Positions 1 to 9,581 of a stretch of 64,000 bases of DNA are shown here, one piece after another. Position 1 is the stretch's first letter. Each line of letters begins with the position of its first letter. This DNA is from Leucobacter triazinivorans (GTDB lineage Bacteria; Actinomycetota; Actinomycetes; Actinomycetales; Microbacteriaceae). A program made the position numbers and the translations under genes. The notes beneath the pieces are model-generated. The model saw nothing but the letters and a program-made list of their open reading frames with translations, did no database searches and was not told where the DNA came from. The DNA is taken from contig NZ_CP035806.1 of the NCBI RefSeq assembly GCF_004208635.1, positions 992,001 through 1,056,000 on the forward strand, given 5' to 3'.

Positions 1-1383
1 ATCCGGCTTGCGACGCAGCCGCGCGATCCCGCGCTTCGCCCCCTCGTAGAGGGCGCCGGCGATGTGCCCGCCGTCGAGCGGCATGAGCGGCACCAGGTTG
101 AACACGAAGAGCGCGACATTGAGGGATCCCAGCAGCCCGAACATCGTCTGCGCGCGAGCGGCGACCGGTGCCTCGTCGAGGCTGACGATCTCTCCCGCGA
201 GCCGGCCGACGCCCACGACGCTGATGGGCCCGTTCGGATCGCGCTCCTCGGCGCCGAATGCGGCGTTCCAGATGTCGACCATGCGTTCGGGCAGGCGCGC
301 GATCACCCCGACGACCTGCCGCACGTTCTCACCGACGAATGCGGGCACCTCCGTGATGGGCTGCGAGACCGTCTCGGACGCCGGGGTCGCGCCGATCATG
401 CCGACCGTCTCCGTGAGCGGCGCCCCGCTCGCATCGGTGACGAGCCGCCCGTCGGCATCGGCCACGGCCCGCTCGTTGGCGACCGGGGTGAGCCGCAGCG
501 TCTGCTGCGCGCCGTCCCGTTCGATCTCGACCTCCAGCGCGCGGCCGGGCGCGGAGCCCACGATCCCGCGGAACTGGTCCCAGGTCTCGATGGGGGCGCC
601 GTCCACCGCGACGATGCGGTCGCCGGGGAGGAGGCCCGCCTCGGCCGCGGGCGCGGCCGGATCCTCGCTGCCGCACGCCGTCACGGTGCTCGAGGCGGGC
701 ACAAGGCACTCGCTGACGCCGCCGATAGTGGTGCTGCTCTGCGGCAGGCCGAAACCGACGAGCACGATCCCGAAGAAGACGAATGCGAGCACCAGGTTCA
801 TGAACGGCCCGCCGAGCATGATGACGATCTTCTTCCACATCGGCAGGCGGTAGAACGTGCGGTGCTCCTCGCCCGCCTCGATCGTCTCGGCGCTCGCCTG
901 GCGGGCGTCGTCGACCATTCCGGCGATGCCGCGGCGCGGCTCGTCGGCGCCGGCGGTGTCCTCCGGGCCGACGGCATCGATGCCGGCGTCGTCGACGCCA
1001 GCCGGCGAGTCGGGATCGCCGATGCGCTCGAGCTCGGCGACCACGTCGCCGCGGGGGGGCCGCTTCGCAGTGCCCGCCCCCTCCTCGACCACCGAGTTGA
1101 GGAAACCCGTGGTGGACGCGCGCGGGGCCTCACCCGGTTTGCTCGGCGGGTACATGCCCGTCATCGCCACATAGCCGCCGAGGGGGATCGCCTTGACGCC
1201 GTACTCGGTCTCGCCCTTCTTGCGCGACCAGAGCGTCTTGCCGAAGCCCACCATGTACTGCGTCACCTTGACGCCGAAGAGCTTCGCGGGCACGAGGTGG
1301 CCGATCTCGTGCAGCGCGATGGACAGCGCGAGACCCGCCAGAATGATGACGATCCCGAGCACGTAGAGCAGCACCTCAGTCAC
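1..1383 (-). CDS. rseP: M50 site-2 intramembrane zinc protease (RseP/Rip1 type), 3' end outside window
   Basis: The first 461 codons of a site-2-type metalloprotease are present; the gene runs off the left edge. Proteins of this family cleave transmembrane substrates such as anti-sigma factors within the membrane. The zinc motif HEIGH lies at residues 25-29 in the first hydrophobic helix, and the second motif LDGGH lies at 436-440. A PDZ-like segment (around AGLLPGDRIVAVDG) is near residues 245-265. A long acidic, Ala/Gly-rich insertion (about residues 85-150) separates the first helix from the next. The GTG at 1383 is chosen because it gives a short cytoplasmic start before the first helix; no strong ribosome site is seen. 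It follows dxr on the same strand, the usual actinobacterial order. Confidence 0.9.
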   Translation of the reverse strand, partial: MTEVLLYVLGIVIILAGLALSIALHEIGHLVPAKLFGVKVTQYMVGFGKTLWSRKKGETEYGVKAIPLGGYVAMTGMYPPSKPGEAPRASTTGFLNSVVEEGAGTAKRPPRGDVVAELERIGDPDSPAGVDDAGIDAVGPEDTAGADEPRRGIAGMVDDARQASAETIEAGEEHRTFYRLPMWKKIVIMLGGPFMNLVLAFVFFGIVLVGFGLPQSSTTIGGVSECLVPASSTVTACGSEDPAAPAAEAGLLPGDRIVAVDGAPIETWDQFRGIVGSAPGRALEVEIERDGAQQTLRLTPVANERAVADADGRLVTDASGAPLTETVGMIGATPASETVSQPITEVPAFVGENVRQVVGVIARLPERMVDIWNAAFGAEERDPNGPISVVGVGRLAGEIVSLDEAPVAARAQTMFGLLGSLNVALFVFNLVPLMPLDGGHIAGALYEGAKRGIARLRRKPD

Positions 1384-1535
1384 GCACTCAGGCTAGTGCG
1401 CCGCGCTGGGGAGTTTCGGGGAGCCGCACCCGCCGGTCGAACGAGCGAGTCGACACCCGGGGCTCACAAGCAGGCGGCCTCCGAACGTTCGGTTTCGACT
1501 CGCCCCGCACGCTCCACCGGCGGGGCGCAACTCGC

Positions 1536-2627
1536 TCACCCGGCGGAGCGCGCGGCGATCACCCGCTCGGCGCGCTCCCGAGCCCAGCGCTCGGCCTCGG
1601 CCAGAGACTCGAGCGTCAGCCTCTCGGGGGCGGCGTGCGCCTCGAGCACCTCCCGCACGGTGTCGACGATGTCGAGGAATCCGATGCGGCCCGCGTGGAA
1701 CGCCTCGACCGCCTCCTCGTTCGCAGCATTGAACACGGCCGGATACGTGCGCCGGGCGCGCCCCACCTCTTTCGCGAGGTCCACCGCGGGAAACGTCGCC
1801 GTATCGAGCGGCTCGAACTCCCACGTCGACGCGCTCGTCCAGTCGAGCGGTGCGCCGACGTTGGCGAGCCGATCCGGCCAGCCGAGCCCGAGCGAGATGG
1901 GCAGTCGCATGTCGGGCGGCGACGCCTGCGCGATCGTGGACCCGTCGACGAACTCCACCATCGAGTGCACGATCGACTGCGGGTGCACCACGACGTCGAT
2001 GTCGCTGTAGGAGACGCCGAAGAGCAGGTGCGCCTCGATGATCTCGAGCCCCTTGTTCACGAGCGTGGCCGAGTTCGTGGTGACCACCCGGCCCATGTTC
2101 CAGGTGGGGTGCGCGAGCGCCTGATCCGGCGTGACGTCGCGCAGCGACTCCCGGCTCCGGCCTCGGAACGGGCCGCCCGAGGCCGTGAGCACGATCCGGC
2201 GCACCTCGTCGCCGCTGCCCGAGCGCAGCGCCTGCGCGATCGCCGAGTGCTCCGAGTCCACCGGCACGATCTGGCCGGGTCGCGCGAGCCCCGTGACGAG
2301 GTCGCCGCCCACGATCAGCGACTCCTTGTTCGCGAGCGCCAGGGTGCGGCCGGCCTCGAGCGCGGCGATGGTCGGCCCGAGCCCGACCGACCCGGTGATG
2401 CCGTTCAGGACGACGTCGGCCGGGACGTCGCGGATCAGCCGTGCCGCCGCATCCGCGCCGAGCGCCGTGTGCTCGACGTTGAACTCGTCGGCCTGCTGCT
2501 GCATCCGCTCGGCCTGCGACCCCGCGACGAGGCCCACCACCTGGAACTTCGACGGGCGCTTGCGGATCACGTCGAGCGCTTGCTCTCCGATGGAACCGGT
2601 GGACCCGAGGATGACGACGCGCTTCAT
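1536..2627 (-). CDS. dxr: 1-deoxy-D-xylulose 5-phosphate reductoisomerase
   Basis: This enzyme makes 2-C-methyl-D-erythritol 4-phosphate with NADPH, the committed step of the MEP isoprenoid pathway in the cytosol. The N terminus has the dinucleotide-binding motif [14 protein letters not shown]. The metal and substrate region [12 protein letters not shown], the loop ASGGPFRG and [13 protein letters not shown] are all present. The length of about 363 residues is slightly short for the family (about 390), mainly at the C terminus. The ATG at 2627 is preferred over the in-frame ATG at 2636, because GGAGGG sits just upstream of the inner one. It lies directly upstream of the RseP-type protease. 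Confidence 0.96.
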   Translation of the reverse strand: MKRVVILGSTGSIGEQALDVIRKRPSKFQVVGLVAGSQAERMQQQADEFNVEHTALGADAAARLIRDVPADVVLNGITGSVGLGPTIAALEAGRTLALANKESLIVGGDLVTGLARPGQIVPVDSEHSAIAQALRSGSGDEVRRIVLTASGGPFRGRSRESLRDVTPDQALAHPTWNMGRVVTTNSATLVNKGLEIIEAHLLFGVSYSDIDVVVHPQSIVHSMVEFVDGSTIAQASPPDMRLPISLGLGWPDRLANVGAPLDWTSASTWEFEPLDTATFPAVDLAKEVGRARRTYPAVFNAANEEAVEAFHAGRIGFLDIVDTVREVLEAHAAPERLTLESLAEAERWARERAERVIAARSAG

Positions 2628-2655
2628 GCCCTCCATTCTGACGGGTCCCCGGAAA

Positions 2656-2697
2656 CGACGCAGCCCCGCCGCTCAGAGGAGCGCCGGGGCTGCGTCG
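2656..2697 (-). terminator. Rho-independent terminator after the FKBP gene
   Basis: Arms at 2656-2668 and 2685-2697 are perfectly complementary, with a further inner stem (CGCTC/GAGCG) around a 4-nt loop. On the minus strand the stem is followed by TTTCC. It lies between the FKBP stop and the dxr start, so it probably ends FKBP transcription. Confidence 0.75.
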
Positions 2698-2756
2698 GCC
2701 GCGGATCCCGCGTCGTCGAGGAGTGCTCGGCCTGCACCGCTCCTCGGCCCGCTCCG

Positions 2757-3776
2757 CTATTCGGCGTGCACCGTGCCGAGGATGTCGAGTACGAACACCA
2801 TCACGTCGTCCGGCTGGTGTCCCTGCTGCTCGAGGCCGGCGGCGCCGTAGCCGCCGTCCTCGGCCGGCACCACGGAGATGATCTGCGATCCCACCTTCTG
2901 GCCCTCGAGCGCCTCCTGGAAACCGCCGATCACCTGCGTGGTGAGGAAGTCGGTCGGAGCGCCGCGGCTCCAGCTCGAGTCGAACTCCTCACCCGTGCGC
3001 CAGATCACACCGCGGTAGTTCACGTACACGCGGTCGCCGGGCTGCACCTCCTCACCGTCGCCCTCGATGAGCGTGGCGATCGAGAGCTCGGTGGGCGCCT
3101 CCACCCCCTCCGGCATCGTGATGGTGGGCGAGCCGTCCTCGGCGAGCTCGACAGTGGGGAACCCGGCAGGCGCCTCCACCGCGGTGCCCTCGGCCTTCTT
3201 GAGGAGCTCATCCTCGCCCAGGGTGCCGGGCTCTGCGCTCTGCTCGGGCGCGTCGGTGATCTCGCCGATCTGCATGACGATGACGAGGGAGTCCTCCGCC
3301 GACACGTCGGTGAAACCGAGCTGCTCCGGCGTGTAGTCGCCGAACGCGTCTGCGAACGGCGTCACGAGCGCCACCTGCTGTCCGGAAACACCGCAGCGCA
3401 GGCCCTCGTAGGCCCACCCGAACAGCGACTCCTCCGCGAACGGCGTCGGACTCTCGGGAGCCTCCTGGATGATCTCGCCGCTGGTGCCGTTGAACATGGT
3501 CATGGCCACCGCGACCTGCTGACCCTGCTTCGGAGTCGTACCGTCGCCCTCCTCCAGGACGGTGCGCTGCAGTTCGTCGGTCTCGAGCGGCGTCTCCGAG
3601 GTGAGCTCGAGCCCCGCTCCGACCTCGCCCGACACCTGAACGGCGTCGCTCGCGTCGCCGCCGGCCACGCAGTCGACTCCTGAGGCGTCCGCGGTCGGCG
3701 CACCGCCGTTCGAGCACGCGGTCATCAGCAGCGCCCCCGCAAGGGCGGCGGGCAGCAGAGTGCGGGAGAGTTTCAC
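2757..3776 (-). CDS. FKBP-type peptidyl-prolyl isomerase lipoprotein
   Basis: This is a predicted surface lipoprotein of 339 residues that would assist folding of secreted proteins by proline isomerisation. A short signal peptide ends in the lipobox LMTAC with Cys21. The C-terminal 100 residues are a recognisable FKBP domain (VYVNYRGVIWRTGEEFDSSW, then VIGGFQEALEGQKVGSQ). The preceding region around residues 60-180 resembles a second, degenerate FKBP-like domain. The GTG at 3776 is chosen because it places the signal peptide at the N terminus; the longer open frame upstream has no signal and overlaps the next gene. Confidence 0.88.
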   Translation of the reverse strand: MKLSRTLLPAALAGALLMTACSNGGAPTADASGVDCVAGGDASDAVQVSGEVGAGLELTSETPLETDELQRTVLEEGDGTTPKQGQQVAVAMTMFNGTSGEIIQEAPESPTPFAEESLFGWAYEGLRCGVSGQQVALVTPFADAFGDYTPEQLGFTDVSAEDSLVIVMQIGEITDAPEQSAEPGTLGEDELLKKAEGTAVEAPAGFPTVELAEDGSPTITMPEGVEAPTELSIATLIEGDGEEVQPGDRVYVNYRGVIWRTGEEFDSSWSRGAPTDFLTTQVIGGFQEALEGQKVGSQIISVVPAEDGGYGAAGLEQQGHQPDDVMVFVLDILGTVHAE

Positions 3777-3931
3777 GATGGTCTGGGTCCTTACGAGAGG
3801 GGAAGAGGGGGCGATGCGGCCGATCCGAGTATTCCGCACTCGACTGCCCGTCTCCTGGGAGCCGACCGGGGGCCGGGCCGCGGTGGCCGACCCGGGGCGC
3901 CCGGGCATCGCGGGATCCGGTGCCGTGATCC

Positions 3932-4414
3932 TCAGCGCTTCGCCGGGAGCAGCGCCCGGGCCGAGCTCACCGCGAGCACCACCAGCAGCAGCATCGTGAC
4001 GAGATCGCACGCGATGTAGACGTAGTGCCAGACGGACTGCCCCGGATCCGCGCCCTGCAGCACCAGATCGGTGCGCGCGTTGAGCGGCGGCCGCACGGCC
4101 GCGACCTTGAACGTGAACACGAGCAGCAGGCCGAGCCACAGCCACAGCCGCCGGCCGCTGATGCGGATTGCGAGTGGCCAGAAGCTGAGAATGGTGTAGG
4201 CGAGCAGGATCGCGGCCTCGACGAGGTTGAGCACCGCGAACACCAGTCGACCGATCCCGAGCCCCAGAGGAATCGTGATGCCGGGCGCCTGGAACTTGAG
4301 CGGAGCCTCGATGAAGGAGATCGCCGCGATCATGCCGAACCACAGAACCGGCAGCGCGAACCGCCAGAGTTCGATCGCGATTCTGCGGCGCTGGGCCGAC
4401 CTCTGCTCGGGCAT
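3932..4414 (-). CDS. Small four-helix membrane protein, unknown function
   Basis: A 160-residue protein with four clear hydrophobic segments (about residues 14-33, 48-72, 82-100 and 125-146) and a basic N terminus. I do not recognise a specific family with certainty; it resembles small uncharacterised actinobacterial integral membrane proteins. The ATG at 4414 starts at MPEQRSAQ and leaves a short intergenic gap to rsmI. Nothing in the neighbourhood fixes its role. Confidence 0.75.
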   Translation of the reverse strand: MPEQRSAQRRRIAIELWRFALPVLWFGMIAAISFIEAPLKFQAPGITIPLGLGIGRLVFAVLNLVEAAILLAYTILSFWPLAIRISGRRLWLWLGLLLVFTFKVAAVRPPLNARTDLVLQGADPGQSVWHYVYIACDLVTMLLLVVLAVSSARALLPAKR

Positions 4415-4496
4415 GCGTCCTCCTCGGTGTGTCGTGGACTGGGTATGGTGAGCAGCCGCGGGCCTTGGCTCGCGCGGACAGCGCTCACCGAGATGA

Positions 4497-5327
4497 TTAC
4501 GGGGTGCGCGCGGCGAGCGCGGCGGCGTAGAGCTCGCGAGCCGACAGCCCGGTCGCCTCGGCGACCGCCCGGGTGGCGTCCTTGAGCCGTTCGCCCTCGG
4601 CGACGCGCTGCTGCACCTCCTCGAGCGCGGCGTCCGGCGAGGCGTCCACCTGCGGCGCGCCGCCGACCACGAGCACGACCTCGCCGCGCACTCCCGAGTC
4701 GGCCCACGCGGCGAGCTCGCCCAGGGACCCCCGCCGCACCTCCTCGTGCAGTTTCGTGAGCTCACGGCAGACCGCCGCGGGCCGGCCCTCGCCGAACGCC
4801 CCGGCGAGCTCCCGCAGCGTCGCGGCCACCCGGGTCGGAGCCTCGAAGAACACGAGCGTGCGGCGCTCGGCGGCGAGCTGGCCGAGGGTACGGGATCGCT
4901 CGCCGGACTTGCGCGGCAGGAAGCCCTCGAAGGCGAAACGGTCGGTGGGCAGGCCCGCGACTGCGAGCGCGGTGATCACGGCGCTCGGCCCCGGAACGGC
5001 GCTCACCTCGATGCCTCGCTCCGCGGCCAGCTGCACCACCCGGAAGCCGGGATCCGACACCGTGGGCATCCCGGCGTCGCTGACGAGCACGACATCTTCG
5101 CTCGCCGCCCGTTCCACCAGGGACGCGGCGCGCTCGTGCTCGTTGTGATCGTGGAGCGCGACGAGCTCAGGCCGGTTCTCGATCCCGAGCAGGCGCAGCA
5201 GCTGCGCGGTGTGCCGCGTGTCCTCGGCCGCGATCACCGTGGCCGCCTCGAACGTCTCGCGCAGTCTGAGCGAGGCGTCCCCGAGGTTGCCGATGGGCGT
5301 CGCCGCGAGGAGGATCATGCCTCCCAT
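4497..5327 (-). CDS. rsmI: 16S rRNA (cytidine-1402-2'-O)-methyltransferase
   Basis: RsmI uses S-adenosylmethionine to methylate the ribose of C1402 in 16S rRNA, in the ribosomal decoding centre. The N terminus LLAATPIGNLGD is the family hallmark, followed by AAEDTRHT, SDAGMPTVSDPG and VPGPSAVITAL, all typical of the tetrapyrrole-methylase fold. The length (276 residues) is normal. Two starts are possible: ATG 5327 with GGCGGG upstream, or ATG 5318, where GGAGG is very close. The gene is divergent from the DsbA-like gene at 5404. Confidence 0.95.
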   Translation of the reverse strand: MGGMILLAATPIGNLGDASLRLRETFEAATVIAAEDTRHTAQLLRLLGIENRPELVALHDHNEHERAASLVERAASEDVVLVSDAGMPTVSDPGFRVVQLAAERGIEVSAVPGPSAVITALAVAGLPTDRFAFEGFLPRKSGERSRTLGQLAAERRTLVFFEAPTRVAATLRELAGAFGEGRPAAVCRELTKLHEEVRRGSLGELAAWADSGVRGEVVLVVGGAPQVDASPDAALEEVQQRVAEGERLKDATRAVAEATGLSARELYAAALAARTP

Positions 5328-5403
5328 GCTACGCCCGCCGCCGCCGACGCCGAGCCGGGCACCGCCCACGCGAAGCCGGGCACGATCTGCGAGGATGGTC
5401 CGC

Positions 5404-6516
5404 ATGACCGATCCGCAGCTGACCCCGTCCGCACCGCCACCCCACCCCTACGCCCAGCCCGCAGGCCGGCGCGGCAAAGGCTGGGCCATCGCGGCGATGG
5501 CTCTGGGCCTCATCGCGCTGCTCACCGCCGTGGTAGGCGCGTTCTCCGTGAACGCCTTCGTGCTCGTGGGCGCGATCCTCGGCCTCGTCGCCGTGGTCCT
5601 CGGCGTCGTCGCTCTCGCCCTGCGGCAGCTGCGGGCGCCCGGCATCGTCGGCGTGGCAAGCGGCGCGCTCGCGATCCTCACGGCCGTCGCGGTGGGCGGT
5701 TTGGCGCTCGGCACACTCATCGCCGCCGAGGAGCCGAGCACGGAGATCGGGGTCGAGTCGGAGGAGGGCGCGCCGACCGCACCGGCGGATCCCTCGGATC
5801 CCGGTGAGAGCACGGCGGTGCAGTGGCCGGCCAATATGGCGACGGGCGGCCTCGCCTTCGTGAACGACGGCTCGGGCGACATCGATCTCTTCCGCTCCGA
5901 GGCGCCGCAGGACAACGCCCTTCCCGAGCCGCGCGACGCCGCAGCACTCGAGCAGCCGGCGCACATCCAGGTCTACATCGACTACCGCTGCCCCTACTGC
6001 GCGGAGTTCGAGGCGGCCAACGCCGACACCCTGGAGTCCGTGATCTCGAACGGATCGGCCGCCGTAGAGATGATCCCGCTCACCTTCCTCGACCGCATCT
6101 CGCCCGACGCCTACTCCTCGCGCGTCGCGGGGGCCATGGCCTGCATGGCGGATCAGCAGCCGGAGGCCGCCTGGGACGCCCACACGGCGCTGCTCGATCC
6201 GTCGTTCCAGCCGTCGGAGAGCGAGCCGGGCAAGGATGACGCGACGATCCTCGCCGAGCTGGACCGCGCGACGGGCGGACTCGACCGCGCCGCCCGATCC
6301 TGCATCGAGGAGCAGCGGTTCACCTCGTTCGCCCTCGCGCTGAACGACTGGGTCTTCGCCAACCCCGTGCCGTTCGCGGCCGACCCTGCGCTCATGGTCA
6401 CCGGCACGCCGCTCGTCGTGGTCGACGGGGTGCCCTACCCCGGCGCCCCCGCCGACGGCGATGCGTTCCGCGCCTTCCTGGTCGAGCAGGGCATCGAGGT
6501 TCCCGACCGCTCCTAG
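5404..6516 (+). CDS. DsbA-like thioredoxin-fold membrane protein
   Basis: A 370-residue protein that probably handles disulfides outside the membrane. The N terminus is Pro-rich and cytoplasmic, then come three hydrophobic segments (about residues 24-43, 46-72 and 80-105). A linker rich in Glu, Pro and Ala follows, then a thioredoxin fold with the redox motif CPYC at residues 196-199. The cis-Pro region is TGTPLVVVDG, and a second Cys pair (CMADQ, CIEEQ) is present. The ATG at 5404 follows another in-frame ATG at 5395; both are possible. It lies divergent from rsmI, so a shared promoter region is likely. Confidence 0.87.
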   Translation: MTDPQLTPSAPPPHPYAQPAGRRGKGWAIAAMALGLIALLTAVVGAFSVNAFVLVGAILGLVAVVLGVVALALRQLRAPGIVGVASGALAILTAVAVGGLALGTLIAAEEPSTEIGVESEEGAPTAPADPSDPGESTAVQWPANMATGGLAFVNDGSGDIDLFRSEAPQDNALPEPRDAAALEQPAHIQVYIDYRCPYCAEFEAANADTLESVISNGSAAVEMIPLTFLDRISPDAYSSRVAGAMACMADQQPEAAWDAHTALLDPSFQPSESEPGKDDATILAELDRATGGLDRAARSCIEEQRFTSFALALNDWVFANPVPFAADPALMVTGTPLVVVDGVPYPGAPADGDAFRAFLVEQGIEVPDRS

Positions 6517-6560
6517 CCGGCTGGGCGCGGCGCGCCACGCGGGATCCGGGGGCGCTGCAG

Positions 6561-6635
6561 CCCGATCCGGCACGGCCCGATCCGGCACGGCCCGATCCGG
6601 CACAGCCCGATCCGGCACAGCCCGATCCGGCACTG
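6561..6635. repeat. Five tandem copies of a 15-bp repeat
   Basis: The unit CCCGATCCGGCACGG is repeated five times with one or two changes per copy, ending 16 bp before the MFS start codon. It lies in the gap between the DsbA-like gene and the transporter, so it forms the leader of the latter. Confidence 0.95.
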
Positions 6636-6651
6636 CTAGGCTTGGTCGGCT

Positions 6652-7902
6652 ATGCACTCATCGAGCAGCACCCCGGCGCATCGCGACACCCTCGTCTCGC
6701 GCACCGGCTTCGTCTACTTCCCGCTCGCGCTCGTCGCCCGGCTTCCCTTCGCCATGGGCGTCGTCGGGGTGCTCACCCTGCTCGTCTCGGTGCGCGGATC
6801 GGTCGAGATCGCCGGTCTCGGGTCGGCCATGGTCGGCATCGCTTCGGCGGTCTTCGGCCCGCTCATCGGCGCGGCGGCGGATCGCTACGGGCAGCGCCCC
6901 ACCCTCCTCGCGACTGCGTGCGTCAACAGTGCGGCGATGGGGCTGCTGGCCTGGATCGCCTACAGCCCGCTTCCGTCGTTCGCGGTCTTCGCCGCCGCGT
7001 TCCTCGTCGGCGCCTCGATACCGCAGACGTCGCCGATGTCGCGGTCGCGGCTCGTCACGATCATCAAGACCGAACTGCCGACCGAGCGCCGCCCCCGCAC
7101 CATCTCGACCGTGCTCGCGTACGAGTCGGCGGCCGACGAGGTCGTCTTCGTGTTCGGCCCGGTCATCGTGGGCCTGCTGGCGACGACCCTGGGCGCCTGG
7201 GCGCCGATCGCGGGGGCGGCCGCCCTGACGCTCGTGTTCGTGACCGCCTTCGCGCTGCACCCCACGAGCTCCTCGGCAACCACCCCCGAGGAGCGCGCCG
7301 CCACGGTTGCCCCGGCTGCGGAACTCGCTCGGCCCTCGCTGCTCATCGTGGTGCTGGGCATCTTCGCGGTCGGCATGGTCTTCGGCACCACCCTCACCTC
7401 GCTCACCGCGTTCATGCAGGCGCGCGGCGCCGCCGAGGCGGCCGGGCTCTTCTACGGCGTGATGGGCGTTGGGTCGGCGATCCTCGCGATCAGCGTGGCG
7501 CTCTTCTCACCGCGCTTCACGCTGCGCTATCGGTGGCTGGTCTTCGCCGTGTTCATCGTGGCAGGCGAGGCGATCCTCGCCGCTGCCGGCGCCGCAGATC
7601 CGGGGAGCGGGATCGGTCTGGTGGCACTGGGCCTCGCGGTGACCGGCATCGGGATCGGGCCACTCCTGGTGACGCTCTACGGGTTCGGGGCGGCGCGCAG
7701 CCCCGAGGGGCGCTCCGCGACGGTGATGACGATGCTGGGCTCGGCGATCATGCTGGGGCAGTCGCTCGCCGCAGCCGCCGCCGGCGCCGTGGCCGAGAAC
7801 CTCGGTGTGCCCGCCGCCATGATCCTCCCGCTGTGCGCCGGCCTGGTGGCGGTGCTCGCGGGTCTCGTGAACTGGCTGCTTACGCCGCCCACCGCCCGTT
7901 GA
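6652..7902 (+). CDS. Major facilitator superfamily transporter
   Basis: A 416-residue protein with about 12 hydrophobic segments, typical of an MFS secondary transporter (drug/metabolite efflux type). The loop after helix 2 has DRYGQRP, matching the conserved GxxxDRxGRR-type loop. The ATG at 6652 follows the 15-bp repeat array, and no strong ribosome site is seen. The substrate cannot be told from the sequence. The gene is flanked by tandem repeats on both sides. Confidence 0.88.
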   Translation: MHSSSSTPAHRDTLVSRTGFVYFPLALVARLPFAMGVVGVLTLLVSVRGSVEIAGLGSAMVGIASAVFGPLIGAAADRYGQRPTLLATACVNSAAMGLLAWIAYSPLPSFAVFAAAFLVGASIPQTSPMSRSRLVTIIKTELPTERRPRTISTVLAYESAADEVVFVFGPVIVGLLATTLGAWAPIAGAAALTLVFVTAFALHPTSSSATTPEERAATVAPAAELARPSLLIVVLGIFAVGMVFGTTLTSLTAFMQARGAAEAAGLFYGVMGVGSAILAISVALFSPRFTLRYRWLVFAVFIVAGEAILAAAGAADPGSGIGLVALGLAVTGIGIGPLLVTLYGFGAARSPEGRSATVMTMLGSAIMLGQSLAAAAAGAVAENLGVPAAMILPLCAGLVAVLAGLVNWLLTPPTAR

Positions 7903-7986
7903 GCCGCCGCACTGCCGCCCTCACGCGCTTCCCGCTCGTCCTGCTCCGCGCACCCCGCCGGGTCACGATCCGGCACCCGCGCCCGC

Positions 7987-8066
7987 GATCCCGACCCGGC
8001 CCAGCCTGATCCCGACCCGGCCCAGCCTGATCCCGACCCGGCCCAGCCTGATCCCGACCCGGCCCA
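7987..8066. repeat. Nearly four tandem copies of a 21-bp repeat
   Basis: The unit GATCCCGACCCGGCCCAGCC plus T is repeated at 7987, 8008, 8029 and 8050; the last copy is partial. It lies downstream of the MFS gene and directly before the palindromic element at 8077. The unit contains GATCC-C like the 15-bp repeat upstream but is not the same sequence. Confidence 0.95.
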
Positions 8067-8076
8067 CGCCCCATTC

Positions 8077-8134
8077 CTCGCGCGCCAGTTGTTGTCATCA
8101 AAACCGAGATGAGGCAGCAACTACTGACGCGCGA
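8077..8134. repeat. Dispersed palindromic element (family A, copy 1)
   Basis: The sequence can fold with arms at about 8079-8092 (CGCGCGCCAGTTGTTG) and 8114-8133. Its arms match, in inverted orientation, the two copies in tandem at 22,264-22,410. The loop differs between copies. This looks like a REP-type dispersed hairpin. Confidence 0.8.
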
Positions 8135-8258
8135 AGGTACCTCTCTCTCGCATTCCCCGGCGAAGCCGAGCCTGCATGCGGAATATCGCCGCCCGGGAGG
8201 ATGTTGCACGGGGTGGACGCACGACCCGCACACCCGGCGCACCGCTTCGGGTGGAAGA

Positions 8259-9581
8259 ATGGAGACCATGCCTGCTCTCGCGCTCACCCCCGCGGAGGTC
8301 GCCGAACTCCGCGCGGCCTTCCCCTACTTCGCCGCCCACGATGCGTCCGCCGCGCGCACCGGCGCACCCACGCCGGCCTATCTCGATGCAGCAGCCACGT
8401 CCCAGCGCCCGGCCGAGGTGCTCGACGCCGAGCGCCGATTCCTCGAGACGGCGAACGCCGCAGTGCATCGCGGCACGAGCGGAGCCGTCGGCACGGCCAC
8501 CGAGGCCTTCGAGGGCGCCCGCGCCGCAGTGGCCCGTTTCGTCGGCGCAGCCGCGCCCGAGCAGATCGTCTGGGCCGAGAACGCCACGGACGCGCTCAAC
8601 ATCGTGGCGCTCGGGATCGCGGAGGCGAACGCCGGTCTGGGCCTCGCGGGCAGCGAGCGCTTCGCCCTCGGGCCGGGCGACGAGATCCTCGTCACCGAGG
8701 CCGAGCACCACGCCAACCTCATCCCCTGGCAGCGGCTCGCGGCGAAGACGGGCGCCTCGTTCCGCTACATCCCGGCGCGCGAGGACGGCACGTGGAGCCT
8801 CGACGACGCGCGGGCGGCCCTGAACGAGCGCACGCGCATCTTCGCGTTCGCGCACGTCTCGAACGCCACGGGGTACGTGGCGCCCGTCGCCGAGCTCGCG
8901 GAACTGGCGCGCAGCGTCGGCGCGCTCACCGTGCTCGACGCCTGCCAGTCGGTGCCGCACATCCCCGTCGACTTCGCGGCGCTCGGCGTCGACTTCGCCG
9001 CGTTCTCCGGCCACAAGATGCTCGGCCCCAACGGCATCGGCGTGCTCTACGGTCGCCCGGAGCTGCTCGCGGCGCTGCCGCCCTCGCGCACCGGAGGGTC
9101 GGCGATCACGAAGGTGACCATGGAGCGCGCCGACTTCATGCCCCCGCCCATGCGCTTCGAGCCCGGGACGCAGCCGGTCTCGCAGGTCGTCGGGCTCGGC
9201 GCCGCCGTCTCCTTCCTGGAGGCCGTCGGCATGGAGCGCGCCGCCGCCCGCGAGCACGAGCTCGTGGAGCGCCTGGTCGCGGGCATAGCGGCAACCCCGG
9301 GCGTGCGGCTGCTCGGGCCCTCGGATCCGGCCCATCGCATCGCGCTCGCGGCCGTCTCGATCGAGGGTCTGCACGCGCACGACGTCGGCCAGTTCCTCGA
9401 CGAGCAAGGGGTGCTCGTGCGGGTGGGGCACCACTGCGCGCAGCCGCTGCACCGCGCCCTCGGGATCACCTCGAGCACACGCGCGAGCGTGCACCTGACG
9501 ACGACGGAGGACGAGGTCGACCGGTTCCTCGACGCGATCCGCGGCGCCCAGCGGTACTTCGGCGTGGAGGTGGCCGCATGA
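8259..9581 (+). CDS. sufS: Cysteine desulfurase, SufS type
   Basis: A PLP enzyme of about 440 residues that removes sulfur from cysteine for Fe-S cluster assembly. It has the PLP lysine motif SGHKMLGPNGIG and the catalytic cysteine in GHHCAQPLHRALG, which is group II (SufS) style. The reading frame is open upstream, but the ATG at 8259 (or 8268) is chosen because homologues begin close to the LTPAEVAELRAAFPYF segment. Its stop overlaps the sufU start by 4 bp (ATGA), so the two are translationally coupled. The sufBCD genes are not in the window. Confidence 0.94.
   Translation: METMPALALTPAEVAELRAAFPYFAAHDASAARTGAPTPAYLDAAATSQRPAEVLDAERRFLETANAAVHRGTSGAVGTATEAFEGARAAVARFVGAAAPEQIVWAENATDALNIVALGIAEANAGLGLAGSERFALGPGDEILVTEAEHHANLIPWQRLAAKTGASFRYIPAREDGTWSLDDARAALNERTRIFAFAHVSNATGYVAPVAELAELARSVGALTVLDACQSVPHIPVDFAALGVDFAAFSGHKMLGPNGIGVLYGRPELLAALPPSRTGGSAITKVTMERADFMPPPMRFEPGTQPVSQVVGLGAAVSFLEAVGMERAAAREHELVERLVAGIAATPGVRLLGPSDPAHRIALAAVSIEGLHAHDVGQFLDEQGVLVRVGHHCAQPLHRALGITSSTRASVHLTTTEDEVDRFLDAIRGAQRYFGVEVAA

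Noticed and set aside
64..2010. Plus-strand frame of 648 codons
   Set aside because: It is the antisense of the RseP-type and dxr genes, very rich in Arg and His, and carries no known domain.
2757..4343. Long minus-strand frame that fuses the FKBP gene with upstream sequence
   Set aside because: The lipoprotein signal peptide begins only at 3776, and the upstream part overlaps the well-supported membrane protein gene in another frame.
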